Source: Pelagibius sp964472095
Lineage (GTDB): Bacteria; Pseudomonadota; Alphaproteobacteria; Kiloniellales; Kiloniellaceae
Direction: 5' to 3'
DNA length: 64,000 bases
Assembly (NCBI GenBank): GCA_964472095.1
Contig: CAYYIV010000014.1
Coordinates: forward strand, 1 to 64,000
The notes under the pieces are model-generated. The model saw only the letters and a list, made by a program, of their open reading frames with translations. It ran no database searches and was not told the origin of the DNA. Shown piece after piece: positions 32,066 through 43,160 of the stretch; positions within the stretch are counted from its first letter, which is position 1; every line of letters begins with the position of its first letter. The position numbers and the translations under genes are program-made.

Positions 32066-32517
32066 CACGGCGTGTCCCCTGCGGCGGAGGCCGTCGTCGT
32101 CAGGCGGTGAGAGAAGTGAACTGCTCGCAGGATGCGGCCGACTTCGAGCAACATGGCGGCATCCATCTTCTGCCGGGCGACCACGGCCAAGCCGCCGGCG
32201 GTCAGGTCGCCGGCCCTGACGGCGCGGACAAGGGCGGTGCAGAAGGCCGACAGCGCCATGGCTTCAGGCACTTCGAGGTAGGTCGCCATCACCTGCAGGA
32301 AGTCCGCAATCCCGGGATCCTGCTCCATCTGCCGACGGCAGTCCTCGCTGGCGAGGGCCGGCGGCAGAGTGCCGTTCTGCAGGCCCTCGACAAAGCTGAG
32401 AACCTCATCTTCAACCAAAGGCTGCTGCGCCGCGAGCGGCGCCGGCATGTGCGCCAGGGCCATCGCCGCCATGACGGCGATGGCGCAAGCGAAGCATCGC
32501 GGCAAGCGGTATCCCAT
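32065..32517 (-). CDS. Exported hypothetical protein
   Basis: 150 residues with signal peptide (CFACAIAVMAAMALAHMPAPLAAQ). The mature region (SEDCRRQMEQDPGIADFLQVMATYLEVPEAMALSAFCTALVRAVRAGDLTAGGL) parallels that of the downstream lipoprotein, including two matching cysteines, so the two are a tandem duplication. Function unknown. Confidence 0.65.
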   Translation of the reverse strand: MGYRLPRCFACAIAVMAAMALAHMPAPLAAQQPLVEDEVLSFVEGLQNGTLPPALASEDCRRQMEQDPGIADFLQVMATYLEVPEAMALSAFCTALVRAVRAGDLTAGGLAVVARQKMDAAMLLEVGRILRAVHFSHRLTTTASAAGDTP

Positions 32518-32609
32518 TTCTGCCCCCCTGGACCGATCCCCGTTGGTACTGGCCGCAGGCTAGCAGGATTCCCCAGAGGGCGGAACGCGCTTGCGCCCGG
32601 CCTGCGCGC

Positions 32610-32735
32610 TCAATCCTCCAGCGCTTCGCAATAGGGGAAGAGGGCGGGCATGCCGCCGGTGTGCAGGAAGACCACAGGATCTTCCGGGGGTGAAGACTCC
32701 GGCCTCGATCAACCCGATGAGGCCGGCCATGGCAG
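32610..32735 (-). pseudogene. 3' remnant of a D-cysteine desulfhydrase / ACC deaminase-family gene
   Basis: Minus-strand translation gives AMAGLIGLIEAGVFTP, then after a one-base insertion in a C run EDPVVFLHTGGMPALFPYCE and a stop at 32610-32612. This is the C-terminal signature of PLP-dependent D-cysteine desulfhydrases (GKAMAGLI...VVFLHTGG.PALFAY). The remainder of the gene is missing and the frame is shifted. Confidence 0.75.
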
Positions 32736-32755
32736 GACGGTCATGGTGGGGCGGC

Positions 32756-33292
32756 CTATTTCTCGGCCGCCGCCGCGGCTCGGATCGACGCCTCGATCAT
32801 GCGGCAGGCCTCGTCGGCTTCGGCCCAGCGCTTGATCTCCACCCACTTGTTCCGCTCCAGGTCTTTGTAGTGGGCGAAGAAGTGGGCGATCTGGTCGAGC
32901 AGGATCTGCGGCAGGCCGCGGTAGGAGGAGACGTTCGTATAGAAGGGATGCAGCGCATCGACCGGGACGGAGAGCACCTTCTCGTCCTCGCCGGCCTCGT
33001 CTTCCATGATCAGCATGCCGATCGGGCGGACGCGCACCACGGCGCCGGGAATGACCGGGATGTTGTTGGCGATCAGGATGTCCACCGGGTCGCCGTCGTT
33101 GGACAGGGTGTGCGGGATGAACCCGTAGTTCAGGGGATACTGCATGGAGGTGTGCAGGAAACGGTCGACGTAGATGGCGCCCGAATCCTTGTCCATCTCG
33201 TACTTTACGGGATGGGCGCCGAGCGGAACTTCAACGATGGCGTTCAGGTCCCAAGGGGGATTCTTGCCGACCGGGATTTTGCTGATATCCAA
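32756..33292 (-). CDS. ppa: Inorganic pyrophosphatase
   Basis: 178 residues, family I length. Characteristic motifs: KYEMDKDSGAIYVDRFL, YPLNYGFIPHTLSNDGDPVDIL (catalytic aspartates) and HFFAHYKDLERNKWVE. It hydrolyses pyrophosphate to drive biosynthesis in the cytoplasm. GGAGA lies upstream of the ATG. Confidence 0.96.
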   Translation of the reverse strand: MDISKIPVGKNPPWDLNAIVEVPLGAHPVKYEMDKDSGAIYVDRFLHTSMQYPLNYGFIPHTLSNDGDPVDILIANNIPVIPGAVVRVRPIGMLIMEDEAGEDEKVLSVPVDALHPFYTNVSSYRGLPQILLDQIAHFFAHYKDLERNKWVEIKRWAEADEACRMIEASIRAAAAAEK

Positions 33293-33653
33293 CGAATTCT
33301 CCTAGGTTTCCAGCGGGGATACCTCAAATTTCGCCCCGCCGCAGGATCGACTTCTTTACGGTTTGTTAACGCCGCCAGCCTATTAATAAACCGTTAGCGC
33401 GGGATTCCGCACAAGCGAAAAAGATCAGAGCAAATAACTGATTTAAAAGATTTTTATCCCACTTCGCCGCCGGGTCCAAAGCAGGAAACCAGTTGGTGGC
33501 CGGCCAAGCGGCGGCAGCGAGGGATGAAAATACATTAACTTTGGCTCTTTGCACCTCCTGGGCAGTTCTGTCCGGCGGTGAGCGCGGAAGGCCCGGGGGC
33601 GATGCGAATTTCCCGACCCTGCTCTTGCGCGCTGCGATGCGGTTTGGAACGAG
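33293..33653. other. Intergenic region between ppa and the sensor kinase
   Basis: About 360 bp between divergent genes. It is AT-richer than the flanks (TTTGTTAAC, ATTAATAAACCG, AAAAGATTTTTATCCC), so it presumably holds both promoters. I see no gene, repeat or terminator in it. Confidence 0.45.
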
Positions 33654-35860
<2,207 letters not shown>

Positions 35861-35864
<4 letters not shown>

Positions 35865-36043
35865 CAGGCTGCTGAAAAAACCCTCACTGCCTGATTGACC
35901 TCGTGCTTCGAGACGCTCGCTAGCGCTCGCTCCTCAGCATGAGGTCAATCATTTCATACTTCTAACCTCATCCTGAGGAGACTGCGCAGCAGTCGTCTCG
36001 AAGGATGGCTACGGGCCGGCTCCGTTTTTCAGCAGCCTGCTAG
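35861..36043. mobile_element. MITE-like repeat with 19-bp perfect terminal inverted repeats
   Basis: CTAGCAGGCTGCTGAAAAA (35861-35879) is repeated inverted at 36025-36043, enclosing 145 bp. The interior holds two palindromic units resembling the CCTCATCCTGAGGAG...CGTCTCGAAGGATG type of interspersed repeat known from alphaproteobacteria. No coding capacity. It abuts the sensor-kinase stop codon: TAG is bases 2-4 of the left repeat. Confidence 0.85.
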
Positions 36044-36155
36044 TTTCCTGCCGTGACAGGCGCGGAGGGCGAATTGAAAGAAACGTCTCGCAACCCCCAC
36101 TACATATGGTATGCTCCTTGTGATTCGGGGGTATATCAGGGGGCGGGCCGTGAAT

Positions 36156-36677
36156 ATGGCCTTCAATCCGGCACTCTTGCCGGACTACAAGCTGCGGCGC
36201 TTGTACGACTACTGGCGATCACGCTGTCATAACGGTTTTGCGCCATCGCGGCAGGACATCGACCCGCTCGACATTCCCGATCTGCTGCCCAACGTTTTCC
36301 TGCTCGATGTCGTCGGCAATGCCGAGGACTTCGTGTTCCGTCTCGCCGGCTCCCTGGTCGAAGACGCCTTCTCGATGCCGCTGCGCGGCAAGTCGATCAT
36401 CGAGATCCAGAAGGCCGCCGGCACACCGATCCCCGTCGCCCAGCATGTCGAGGTTGCTCGCGGCGGCGGTCCCCGCTACCGCGAGGGCAGCGTGCTGGTC
36501 GCCGGGCGCGAGCACTGGCGGACCCATCGCCTGCTGTTGCCGCTGTCGAGCGACGGCCACGCGGTGGACGTTCTGATGGGGGGGGCGATCTTCCTGCTCG
36601 GCAACCGCATCCGCGAGGTCCAGGCCGAGCCTTGGACCTACGTTTCGGCGGCCAACGACCCGCCGCTCGGTTTCTAG
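36156..36677 (+). CDS. PAS-domain protein (PAS_5 type)
   Basis: 173 residues from ATG 36156; a start at 36111 would add 15 residues. PDYKLRRLYDYWRSRCHNGFAPSRQDIDPLDIPDLLPNVFLLDVV and DFVFRLAGSLVEDAF are typical of the single-domain PAS_5 proteins abundant in Rhodospirillales. Ligand and role are unknown; probable small-molecule sensor working with another protein. No signal peptide. Confidence 0.8.
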   Translation: MAFNPALLPDYKLRRLYDYWRSRCHNGFAPSRQDIDPLDIPDLLPNVFLLDVVGNAEDFVFRLAGSLVEDAFSMPLRGKSIIEIQKAAGTPIPVAQHVEVARGGGPRYREGSVLVAGREHWRTHRLLLPLSSDGHAVDVLMGGAIFLLGNRIREVQAEPWTYVSAANDPPLGF

Positions 36678-36840
36678 CCCCGGGAGCCTCCCCGGCAGAC
36701 CGCTGAAATCCACAGCAACCGCCTCAATTTTGCCGCACGAGCATGGTCGGCTTGTCCGCTAACCTCGGCTGTCTTCGCGTGGCAGCCGAACACCACGGGA
36801 AGGCGGCGCGACCGCTCAGGTAAGGGAGAACAAGGCGGCC

Positions 36841-37404
36841 ATGAACACCATCAATCAACCACGCCGTTCAGCGGCGGCGCCGGACGTCACCCTCGGCGTG
36901 CGCCCCGGCGCAGGCGTCCTCGGGCTGGCTAAGGCGGAACCGGCGTCGCGCGCGACGGCGCCTCAGGGCGAGCCCTCCTCGCAAGGCACCCTGATCGTCG
37001 GCGAAGGCATCCAGGTGAAGGGTCAGATCCAGTCCTGCACCAACCTGGTCGTCGAAGGCAAGGTGGAAGCCTCCCTGGAGGCCGTGCAGTTGACGGTCCT
37101 GCAAGGCGGCCTCTACGACGGCAAGGCCGTGGTCGAGCGCGCGCGCATCGGCGGTACCTTCAGTGGCGAACTGACCGTCAACGGGCTGCTCACCGTCGAA
37201 GCCGGTGGCCGCGTCAGCGGCACCCTGCGCTACCGCGAGTTGGCGATCGAGCAGGGCGGCCGGCTTAGCGGCGATGTCGATCTGGTGACCCAGGACAAGG
37301 CCGCCGAGGAAGCGGGTCACAAAAGCGCTCCGCGTCAGGCCGCAAAGCTCTCCGGCAAGCTCGCCGGCGAGCGGGTCGTGTTGGAAGAGACCGCCGCCCG
37401 CTAG
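36841..37404 (+). CDS. Bactofilin
   Basis: 187 residues. The central 100 residues (GTLIVGEGIQVKGQIQSCTNLVVEGKVEA... to GGRLSGDVDLV) show the repeated G-x-(I/V)-x-G pattern of the bactofilin right-handed beta helix. The N-terminal 50 and C-terminal 35 residues are disordered and basic. Bactofilins polymerise without nucleotides at the membrane and organise cell-shape or cell-wall enzymes. ATG follows a good AAGGGAGAAC-type site. Confidence 0.92.
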   Translation: MNTINQPRRSAAAPDVTLGVRPGAGVLGLAKAEPASRATAPQGEPSSQGTLIVGEGIQVKGQIQSCTNLVVEGKVEASLEAVQLTVLQGGLYDGKAVVERARIGGTFSGELTVNGLLTVEAGGRVSGTLRYRELAIEQGGRLSGDVDLVTQDKAAEEAGHKSAPRQAAKLSGKLAGERVVLEETAAR

Positions 37405-37407
37405 GCT

Positions 37408-38322
37408 TTACCGCGCTACGCTGTTCCAGATTTCCCGCTGCACCGCGATGTAGCCAGGGCTGCGCGAGGCGATCTGCGGTGCCAGCAGCCTGTCCGCGGC
37501 CGGCAGGGCATGAAACGGCACTGCCGGATAGGCATGGTGCGCGCTGTGCAGGTTCATGTTCCAGCACAGCGCCCGCACTGCCCGGTTGCTGAGCGTGGTG
37601 CGGCTGTTGGCCAGCATGTCCGGCACCTCGGGACAACCGCTGTGCTCGGCCAGCAGGTAGAGTCGCAGGAAGGGCTGCCCGAGCAGGGCAGGAACCACCC
37701 AGAGCCAAAGCAGCAGGGTGCTGCCCCCGGCAAGGCTGGCGGCGGCGAGCAGGGCGTAGCCGGCCAGGTGGGCGCGCGCCTCCGCCACGATCGCCGCGCG
37801 CAGCCGCGCCGGGACGAAGTCTTCCGTCACCCGGCCCAGGGCATGGCGGCAGGTGGTGGCGAGGCGCTCGCGCCAGTAGGGCAGCCCCGAGACATGCCAG
37901 AGGTAGGCCGCGCGGCTGTCGAGCGGCGGTCCCGCCAGCTCCGGATCGCGCCGGCGGTCCTGGGTGAAGCGGTGGTGCTGCAGGTGGAAGGCGCGGAAGT
38001 AGTCCGCCGGCAGCAGCAGCAGGAACCCGGCAACCCGCGCCACGGCGTCGTTCAGGCCGCGGTGTCGGAAGGCGGTGCGGTGGATCGTCTCGTGCAGCGG
38101 CGCGAAGAGAAAGACCAGCGCGAGCGCGTGGGCGAGGAGGGCGGGGGCCAGTCCCCAACTGTTGCGGCTCCAGAGCACCAGGGCGCCGGTGGCGGCGAGC
38201 ACCAGCAGGTGGCCGGCGAGCTGGGCGAGGCCCCGCCGATCGCTGCGCGCCGCCAGTGCCCTCAGCGCGGCCTTGCGGGCGGCCGTTTCGCTATAGGAGC
38301 TGTGCAGGGCGCTTCGGTTCAT
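37408..38322 (-). CDS. Membrane fatty acid desaturase / hydroxylase
   Basis: 304 residues from ATG 38322. The three histidine boxes of di-iron membrane desaturases are present: HETIH (77-81), HLQHH (113-117) and HSAHH near residue 262, among four hydrophobic segments. The substrate could be a fatty acyl chain or a related lipid. It begins 10 bp after the fghA stop, so the two share a transcript, although no functional link is obvious. Confidence 0.88.
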   Translation of the reverse strand: MNRSALHSSYSETAARKAALRALAARSDRRGLAQLAGHLLVLAATGALVLWSRNSWGLAPALLAHALALVFLFAPLHETIHRTAFRHRGLNDAVARVAGFLLLLPADYFRAFHLQHHRFTQDRRRDPELAGPPLDSRAAYLWHVSGLPYWRERLATTCRHALGRVTEDFVPARLRAAIVAEARAHLAGYALLAAASLAGGSTLLLWLWVVPALLGQPFLRLYLLAEHSGCPEVPDMLANSRTTLSNRAVRALCWNMNLHSAHHAYPAVPFHALPAADRLLAPQIASRSPGYIAVQREIWNSVAR

Positions 38323-38332
38323 GGGCTTCGGT

Positions 38333-39178
38333 TCAGCTGCAGAGGATCTTCGCGTGGTGGCGCAGGTGATCCTCGATGAAGGTCTGGATGAAATAATAGC
38401 TGTGATCGTAGTCCGCCTGCATGCGCAGCTCGAAGCGCTGGCCGGCCTCCTCGCAGGCCTCGACCAGCAGGTCCGGCAGCAGCTGCTCGCTGAGGAAGGG
38501 ATCTTCGACGCCCTGGTCGATGAACAGCAGCGCATCCGACGCCTGGCGGCGGATCAGGGCGCAGCTGTCGTATTCGCGCCACAGCGCCTCGTCCTTGCCG
38601 AGATAGCCGAGGAAAGCCTTCTGGCCCCAGGGGCAGAGGCTCGGTGCGCAGATCGGCGCGAAGGCCGAGATCGACCTGTAGACTCCCGGATTCTTCAGGT
38701 GGATGGTGATCGCGCCGTGGCCGCCCATGGAATGACCCATGATGCCCTGGTGCCTCAGGTCGGCGGGAAAGTGCTCGGCGACCAGCGCCGGCAGCTCCTT
38801 GGTGATGTAACTGTACATGTTGTAGCGCTGCGCCCAGGGCTGCTGCGTGGCGTCGAGGTAGAAGCCGGCGCCGCTGCCGAAGTCGTAGGCCTCGTCCTCG
38901 CCGGGGTAGCCGGCCCCGCGCGGGGAGGTGTCCGGCACCAGCAGCATGACGCCCAGTTCGGCTGCCGCGCGCTGGGCGCCGGCCTTCACCGTGAAGTTCT
39001 CCTCGGTGCAGGTGAGGCCGGAGAGGAAGGTGACCAGCGGCACTTTCTTGCCGCCCTTGGCCTGCGGCGGCTGGTATACGGCGAAGTTCATGGTGCCGCT
39101 GCAAACCTCCGACTCGTGGCTGTAGAAGCCCTGCGTTCCCTCGAAGCAGCGCTGCTGGCTGTTGATTGTCAGATCCAT
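38333..39178 (-). CDS. fghA: S-formylglutathione hydrolase
   Basis: 281 residues, typical length. Motifs include TFLSGLTCTEENF, the nucleophile elbow GHSMGGHGA, the DQGVEDPFL aspartate region and catalytic His in DHSYYFI. It hydrolyses S-formylglutathione to formate and glutathione in formaldehyde detoxification. Its usual partner, glutathione-dependent formaldehyde dehydrogenase, is represented only by a 3' fragment just upstream. Confidence 0.95.
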   Translation of the reverse strand: MDLTINSQQRCFEGTQGFYSHESEVCSGTMNFAVYQPPQAKGGKKVPLVTFLSGLTCTEENFTVKAGAQRAAAELGVMLLVPDTSPRGAGYPGEDEAYDFGSGAGFYLDATQQPWAQRYNMYSYITKELPALVAEHFPADLRHQGIMGHSMGGHGAITIHLKNPGVYRSISAFAPICAPSLCPWGQKAFLGYLGKDEALWREYDSCALIRRQASDALLFIDQGVEDPFLSEQLLPDLLVEACEEAGQRFELRMQADYDHSYYFIQTFIEDHLRHHAKILCS

Positions 39179-39291
39179 AACCGCCCCTAGTCTGGTGATC
39201 CCGTGAGAGTCCGGGAAACCGGCCAGCCCCCCGGCCCGTTCCCCGACTCGGACATGATAGCGCTTTTACCCTTCCGCCCGAAGCGGCCGCG

Positions 39292-39389
39292 TCAGTAGAC
39301 GACGACGGATCGGATGGACTTTCCCTGGTGCATGAGGTCGAAGCCCTTGTTGATGTCGTCGAGGGGGAGGGAATAGGTGATCAGGTACC
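39292..39389 (-). pseudogene. frmA: 3' remnant of S-(hydroxymethyl)glutathione dehydrogenase gene
   Basis: Minus-strand translation ends YSLPLDDINKGFDLMHQGKS then IRSVVVY and a stop at 39292-39294, the C-terminal signature of class III alcohol dehydrogenase. Upstream of about 39389 the similarity stops abruptly, so about 340 residues are missing. It lies just upstream of fghA, in the position of the missing operon partner. Confidence 0.8.
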
Positions 39390-39542
39390 CCCTCGCCGAA
39401 CGCGGGAATCGCATCGAAGCCGCGCAGTTTAAGCCGCCGGACGGCCCGCCGCCACCCCCCGTCCCCCAAGGCCCCGGGGGACTAGGCTAAGCGTGGCCGG
39501 AGCCGCTATGATCCCGGCTCGATCGTGTTAGGAGAATGATGG

Positions 39543-40271
39543 ATGGACGACTCGCTGACTCAGGCGCGGATCGATCTGGCGGCGGCCCTGCGCCTGGCGG
39601 CCCGTTTCGATCTCAACGAGGGAATCTGCAATCACTTCAGCTATGCGCCGCCGGAGCGGCCCGATGCCTTCCTGGTCAATCCCTTCGGCATGCATTGGTC
39701 GCAGCTGACCGCCAGCGACCTGCTGCTGGTCGACTTCGACGGCAAGGTGCTGGAAGGCCGTGGCGAGCTGGAGACCACCGCCTTCTGCATTCACTCGCGC
39801 ATCCACCGCGACAATCCACGCGCCGCCTGTGTGCTGCATACCCACATGCCCTATGCCACGGCACTGACCTCGCTGGAGGACACGCCGCTGGAGCCGATCA
39901 GCCAGAACGCATTGCGCTACTACAACGACATCGCCTACGACGGCAATTACAACGGCATCGCCAGCGACGTGGAGGAGGGCGAGCGCATGGCAAGAGCCCT
40001 CGGCGCCAAGCGCGTGCTGTTCCTCGCCAACCACGGCGTGGTGGTGGTCGGCCCCAACATCGCCAAGGCATTCGAGGACCTCTACTACCTGGAGCGTGCC
40101 TGCCAGGTGCAGGTGCTGGCACATTCGACCGGGCGGCCGCTGCGTCGGGTCAGCGACAACATCGCCGGCGCGACCTTCAAGCATCCGGAGAGGCAGCAGC
40201 ATTATGCCGATGCCCACTTCGCCGCCCTGAAGCGGCTGCTCGACGCCGAGGACCGAAGCTACGCCCGCTGA
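39543..40271 (+). CDS. Class II aldolase/adducin-domain protein
   Basis: 242 residues. Conserved family features: ARFDLNEGICNHFSYAPPE, the zinc-binding HTHMPYA histidines, ALRYYNDIAYDG and NHGVVVVGP. Members include fuculose-phosphate aldolase and decarboxylase-like enzymes; the AFCIHSRIHRDNP variant occurs in uncharacterised proteobacterial homologues, so the substrate is unknown. A VOC gene follows after 28 bp and may be cotranscribed. Confidence 0.88.
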   Translation: MDDSLTQARIDLAAALRLAARFDLNEGICNHFSYAPPERPDAFLVNPFGMHWSQLTASDLLLVDFDGKVLEGRGELETTAFCIHSRIHRDNPRAACVLHTHMPYATALTSLEDTPLEPISQNALRYYNDIAYDGNYNGIASDVEEGERMARALGAKRVLFLANHGVVVVGPNIAKAFEDLYYLERACQVQVLAHSTGRPLRRVSDNIAGATFKHPERQQHYADAHFAALKRLLDAEDRSYAR

Positions 40272-40299
40272 ACACCCAACCCGACAACAGGGAGACATC

Positions 40300-40674
40300 A
40301 TGCATCGCAGCCGCCTTGCCGCCATCGTCATCGATTCACGCACCGACGACCTCGATCGTGAAGCCGCCTTCTGGAGTGCCGCACTGGGTTGGCCGGCGAG
40401 CAGCCCCGCCGGCGCGGACCGCTATCGCGACATCGATGTCGCCGACGACCAGCCGAAGGTGCTGTTGCAGCAGGTCGAGCATGAAAGCCGCGTGCATCTC
40501 GACATCGAGACCGACGACATCGATGCCGAGGTCGCGCGCCTGGAGGCGCTCGGTGCCAAGCGGGTGGCGCAGGTCAAGACCTGGTGGGTGATGGAGGCGC
40601 CGAGCGGCCAGCGCTTCTGCGTAGTGCCGCCCCAGCGCAAGGACTTCCCGGCCGGCGCCAACGAATGGCCCTGA
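40300..40674 (+). CDS. VOC/glyoxalase-like protein
   Basis: 124 residues. The paired beta-alpha-beta-beta-beta units typical of the VOC fold are visible (LAAIVIDSRTDDLDREAAFWSAALGW; HLDIETDDIDAEVARLEALGAKRV; GQRFCVVPPQ). Metal ligands cannot be fixed with confidence. It may be a dioxygenase, glyoxalase or binding protein. AGGGAGA precedes the ATG. Confidence 0.85.
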   Translation: MHRSRLAAIVIDSRTDDLDREAAFWSAALGWPASSPAGADRYRDIDVADDQPKVLLQQVEHESRVHLDIETDDIDAEVARLEALGAKRVAQVKTWWVMEAPSGQRFCVVPPQRKDFPAGANEWP

Positions 40675-40761
40675 ATTCCTGGCGGTTACCCTCCGTCAAT
40701 CCTTTGGGGCTATGCAGGGGAAGCAGGAAAGCTTAGGCCGACGGGAGGCTCCGCCGGGAAG

Positions 40762-41571
40762 ATGAGGAAGCGTTCGATGACTTGGCTGTGGGCAATCCTC
40801 GGCGGCTACGCCTTCGTGGTGGTGGTCATGTTCCTGGCCCAGCGCAATCTCATCTATCCGGCGGCGGCGATCATGCCGCGCCTGTCCGACCAGGGGCTGC
40901 CGCTGCTGCAGGCCGTCGAGACCGAACCGGAGCCGGGCCTGCGGCTCACCCACTGGTACCATCCGCCGGCGGGCGAGTTCGAGCCGCTCATCGTGTTCTT
41001 CCACGGCAACGGCAGCGATCTCGGCAACTCCTTCCTCAAGATGCGGCCCTTCCTCAATGCCGGCTTCGGTTTGCTGGCGACCGGCTATCGCGGCTACAGC
41101 GGCAACCCCGGCAAGCCGAGCGAGGTCGGCCTCAGCGCCGATGCCCGCTCGGTGATCGACTGGGCCGAGCAGCAGGGCTACGGCCGCGAGCGGCTGGTCT
41201 ACTTCGGGGAGTCGCTCGGCACCGCCGTGGCCGTGAAGATGGCCAGCGAGCGGCCTCCCTCCGCCCTGGTGCTGGAGGCGCCGCCGAGCTCGATCGCCGA
41301 CGTGGCGGCGGCGCACTACTGGTACCTGCCGGTGCGCCTGCTGATCCGCGATCCCTGGGATTCCCTGTCGCGCATCGCCAGGGTCGGCGCACCGCTGCTG
41401 GTCATGCACGGCGAGCTGGATCCGGTGGTGCCCATCCGCTTCGGGCGCAAGCTCTTTGCCGCGGCAGCCGAGCCCAAACAGGCGATCTGGCACGCCGAGG
41501 CCCGGCACACCGATGTCCTGAACTATCCCGACGTGGTCGAGGACGTGCTGGCCTTCATCCGCGCGCGGTGA
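40762..41571 (+). CDS. Membrane-anchored alpha/beta hydrolase (BEM46/ABHD13-like)
   Basis: 269 residues. An N-terminal membrane helix (WLWAILGGYAFVVVVMFLA) anchors a hydrolase with FHGNGSDLG oxyanion motif, nucleophile elbow FGESLGT, acid GELDPVVP and catalytic His in ARHTDVLNYPDVVED. Substrate unknown. Its 3' end overlaps the convergent TAXI gene by 17 bp. Two decayed copies of its last 35-40 codons occur at 43035-43160 and 43958-44068. Confidence 0.9.
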   Translation: MRKRSMTWLWAILGGYAFVVVVMFLAQRNLIYPAAAIMPRLSDQGLPLLQAVETEPEPGLRLTHWYHPPAGEFEPLIVFFHGNGSDLGNSFLKMRPFLNAGFGLLATGYRGYSGNPGKPSEVGLSADARSVIDWAEQQGYGRERLVYFGESLGTAVAVKMASERPPSALVLEAPPSSIADVAAAHYWYLPVRLLIRDPWDSLSRIARVGAPLLVMHGELDPVVPIRFGRKLFAAAAEPKQAIWHAEARHTDVLNYPDVVEDVLAFIRAR

Positions 41572-42910
41572 TTTCGGCCGGCGCCTCTTCGGGAACCCTG
41601 CCGTCGACCTTGCGGCGCAGATAGTCGATATGCATGCGCAGCGTATAGGCCCGGTCGGCGAAGCCTGCCGGGACGTGCACTTTCTCGACCGAGCGCTCGA
41701 TGTCGTCGAGCCGCTCCGTCGCCTCGGTGAGGGCGATCGACCGGTCGTTGAGGCGGTCGTCCAGCGCCGCCAGCTCCTTGTACCAGCGGTTCACCCGCGC
41801 GCGCATGCGCCAGCTGTAGACCGGCGGCAGGATCTTGAAAAGCGGGTAGAGCAGCGTCAGCAGCGGCAGGACCATGACCCAGAGTCGATCGAGCAGGTTG
41901 GCCTGCGAGAAGGGCAGGTAGCGCTGCAGGAACGGCGGGCCGCGCTCATAGAACCGCCGCGCCGCGGGCTCCAGCGGATAGGTGACGTAGTCGGCCGTGG
42001 GAAAGAAGCCGGACGGCTCCAGATAGCCGCCCTGCCGGTGCGTATCCCTCATCGCCAGCAGCATCAGGTCGATGAGGGCCGGGTGCATCTCCGGCGTGAC
42101 GACGATGGTCGCCGTCGGCGCGAGAAGGACGAGATCCCGCCCCGGCAGGTTGTTCGCCAGGTCCAAGGTTCCCATCGGCAGCACGACCTTGGAGAGGTAG
42201 GCGTTGCGGCGCACATAGGCGTCGGCGCGCTCGAAGCTCATCGGCGTGACGTCCGGCATGGAAAGCAGCGTCCCGATCGTCTGCGAGGTCGCGGCGCCGA
42301 CGAAGATGGCGGCATCCACCGCGCCGTCCCTGAGCGCGTCCATCGCCTGGCTGCCGTCGATCTCGACCAGCTCGGCCGTCTCGTCCGTGACCCCGTTGTC
42401 CTTGAGCAACGGCAGCGCCACCGCGCGGGTGCCGCTGCCGGCCGCACCGACGGCGATGCGCTTGCCCGCGAGCCCGGTCAGGCGGCCGGGCGCGACGGCG
42501 CCGCGCACGAAGACCCAGATCGGCTCGAAATAAAGGCTGCCGAGCGACGTCAGCGTCGGGTGTTCCGCCGGCGTGCCGATGCCGCCTTGCATGAAAGCGA
42601 CCGGCACCTCGGCCAGCTCGTCGGTGAGCAGGCGGAGGTTGTCGACCGAGCCGGCCGTCTGGCTCAGCACGAGTTCGAAACCCTCCTGGCGGAAGCGCTC
42701 CGCATAGGCCTGGCCGTAGGCGAAATAGGCGCCGTCCGCATGCCCGGTCGCCATGACGACCCGGTCCGGCGGCGCCGGACGGACGAACTGATAGGCGAAG
42801 ACAAAGCCCGCGACGACGATCAGCACCGCCGGCCCCACATAGGCGATCCGGGTCCAAAGCATTCGGAAGAATCTGCGCAGCTTGGCTTGCGTCTGGCTGC
42901 TGGCAGCCAT
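41555..42910 (-). CDS. TAXI-family TRAP transporter solute receptor
   Basis: 451 residues. An N-terminal membrane anchor (AYVGPAVLIVVAGFVFAYQFV) precedes the receptor fold: MATGHADGAYFAYGQAYAERF, QTAGSVDNLRLL, AVGAAGSGTRA and DGSQAMDALRDGAVDAAIFV are TAXI motifs. Unusually, a second membrane helix (VMVLPLLTLLYPLFKILPPVYSW, about 340-365) and a coiled-coil C-terminus follow, as in larger alphaproteobacterial TAXI proteins. No TRAP permease gene is near, so partner and substrate (often glutamate or similar) are unknown. Confidence 0.9.
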   Translation of the reverse strand: MAASSQTQAKLRRFFRMLWTRIAYVGPAVLIVVAGFVFAYQFVRPAPPDRVVMATGHADGAYFAYGQAYAERFRQEGFELVLSQTAGSVDNLRLLTDELAEVPVAFMQGGIGTPAEHPTLTSLGSLYFEPIWVFVRGAVAPGRLTGLAGKRIAVGAAGSGTRAVALPLLKDNGVTDETAELVEIDGSQAMDALRDGAVDAAIFVGAATSQTIGTLLSMPDVTPMSFERADAYVRRNAYLSKVVLPMGTLDLANNLPGRDLVLLAPTATIVVTPEMHPALIDLMLLAMRDTHRQGGYLEPSGFFPTADYVTYPLEPAARRFYERGPPFLQRYLPFSQANLLDRLWVMVLPLLTLLYPLFKILPPVYSWRMRARVNRWYKELAALDDRLNDRSIALTEATERLDDIERSVEKVHVPAGFADRAYTLRMHIDYLRRKVDGRVPEEAPAEITARG

Positions 42911-43034
42911 GCGGGGTGTACTCCTCGGCGGCCCGGCGGGAAGGGGCCGAGAGAGGGTAGGCGATTTTTGTGGGGACGGGGAAGCGTTAGTCGTCCGTCA
43001 GCGGCGTTTCCGGCGGCTCAGCGATACCGGCGGC

Positions 43035-43160
43035 AAGCGCTTTCGTGTCGTCCGGCGCGAGCCCGAGCAGGTGATCCGGCACGCCGAGGCGCTGCACACC
43101 GATGTCCTGAACTATCCCGACGTGGTCGAGGACGTGCTGGCCTTCAGCCGCGCGCGGTGA
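43035..43160 (+). pseudogene. Duplicated 3' end of the alpha/beta hydrolase gene (copy 2)
   Basis: The plus strand reads RREPEQVIRHAEALHTDVLN then YPDVVEDVLAFSRAR and stop, nearly the same as the end of the hydrolase at 41571. The DNA match is strong over the last 60-70 bases. No upstream hydrolase sequence exists, so it is a gene-end fragment. The rest of 42911-43290 shows no gene. Confidence 0.75.
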
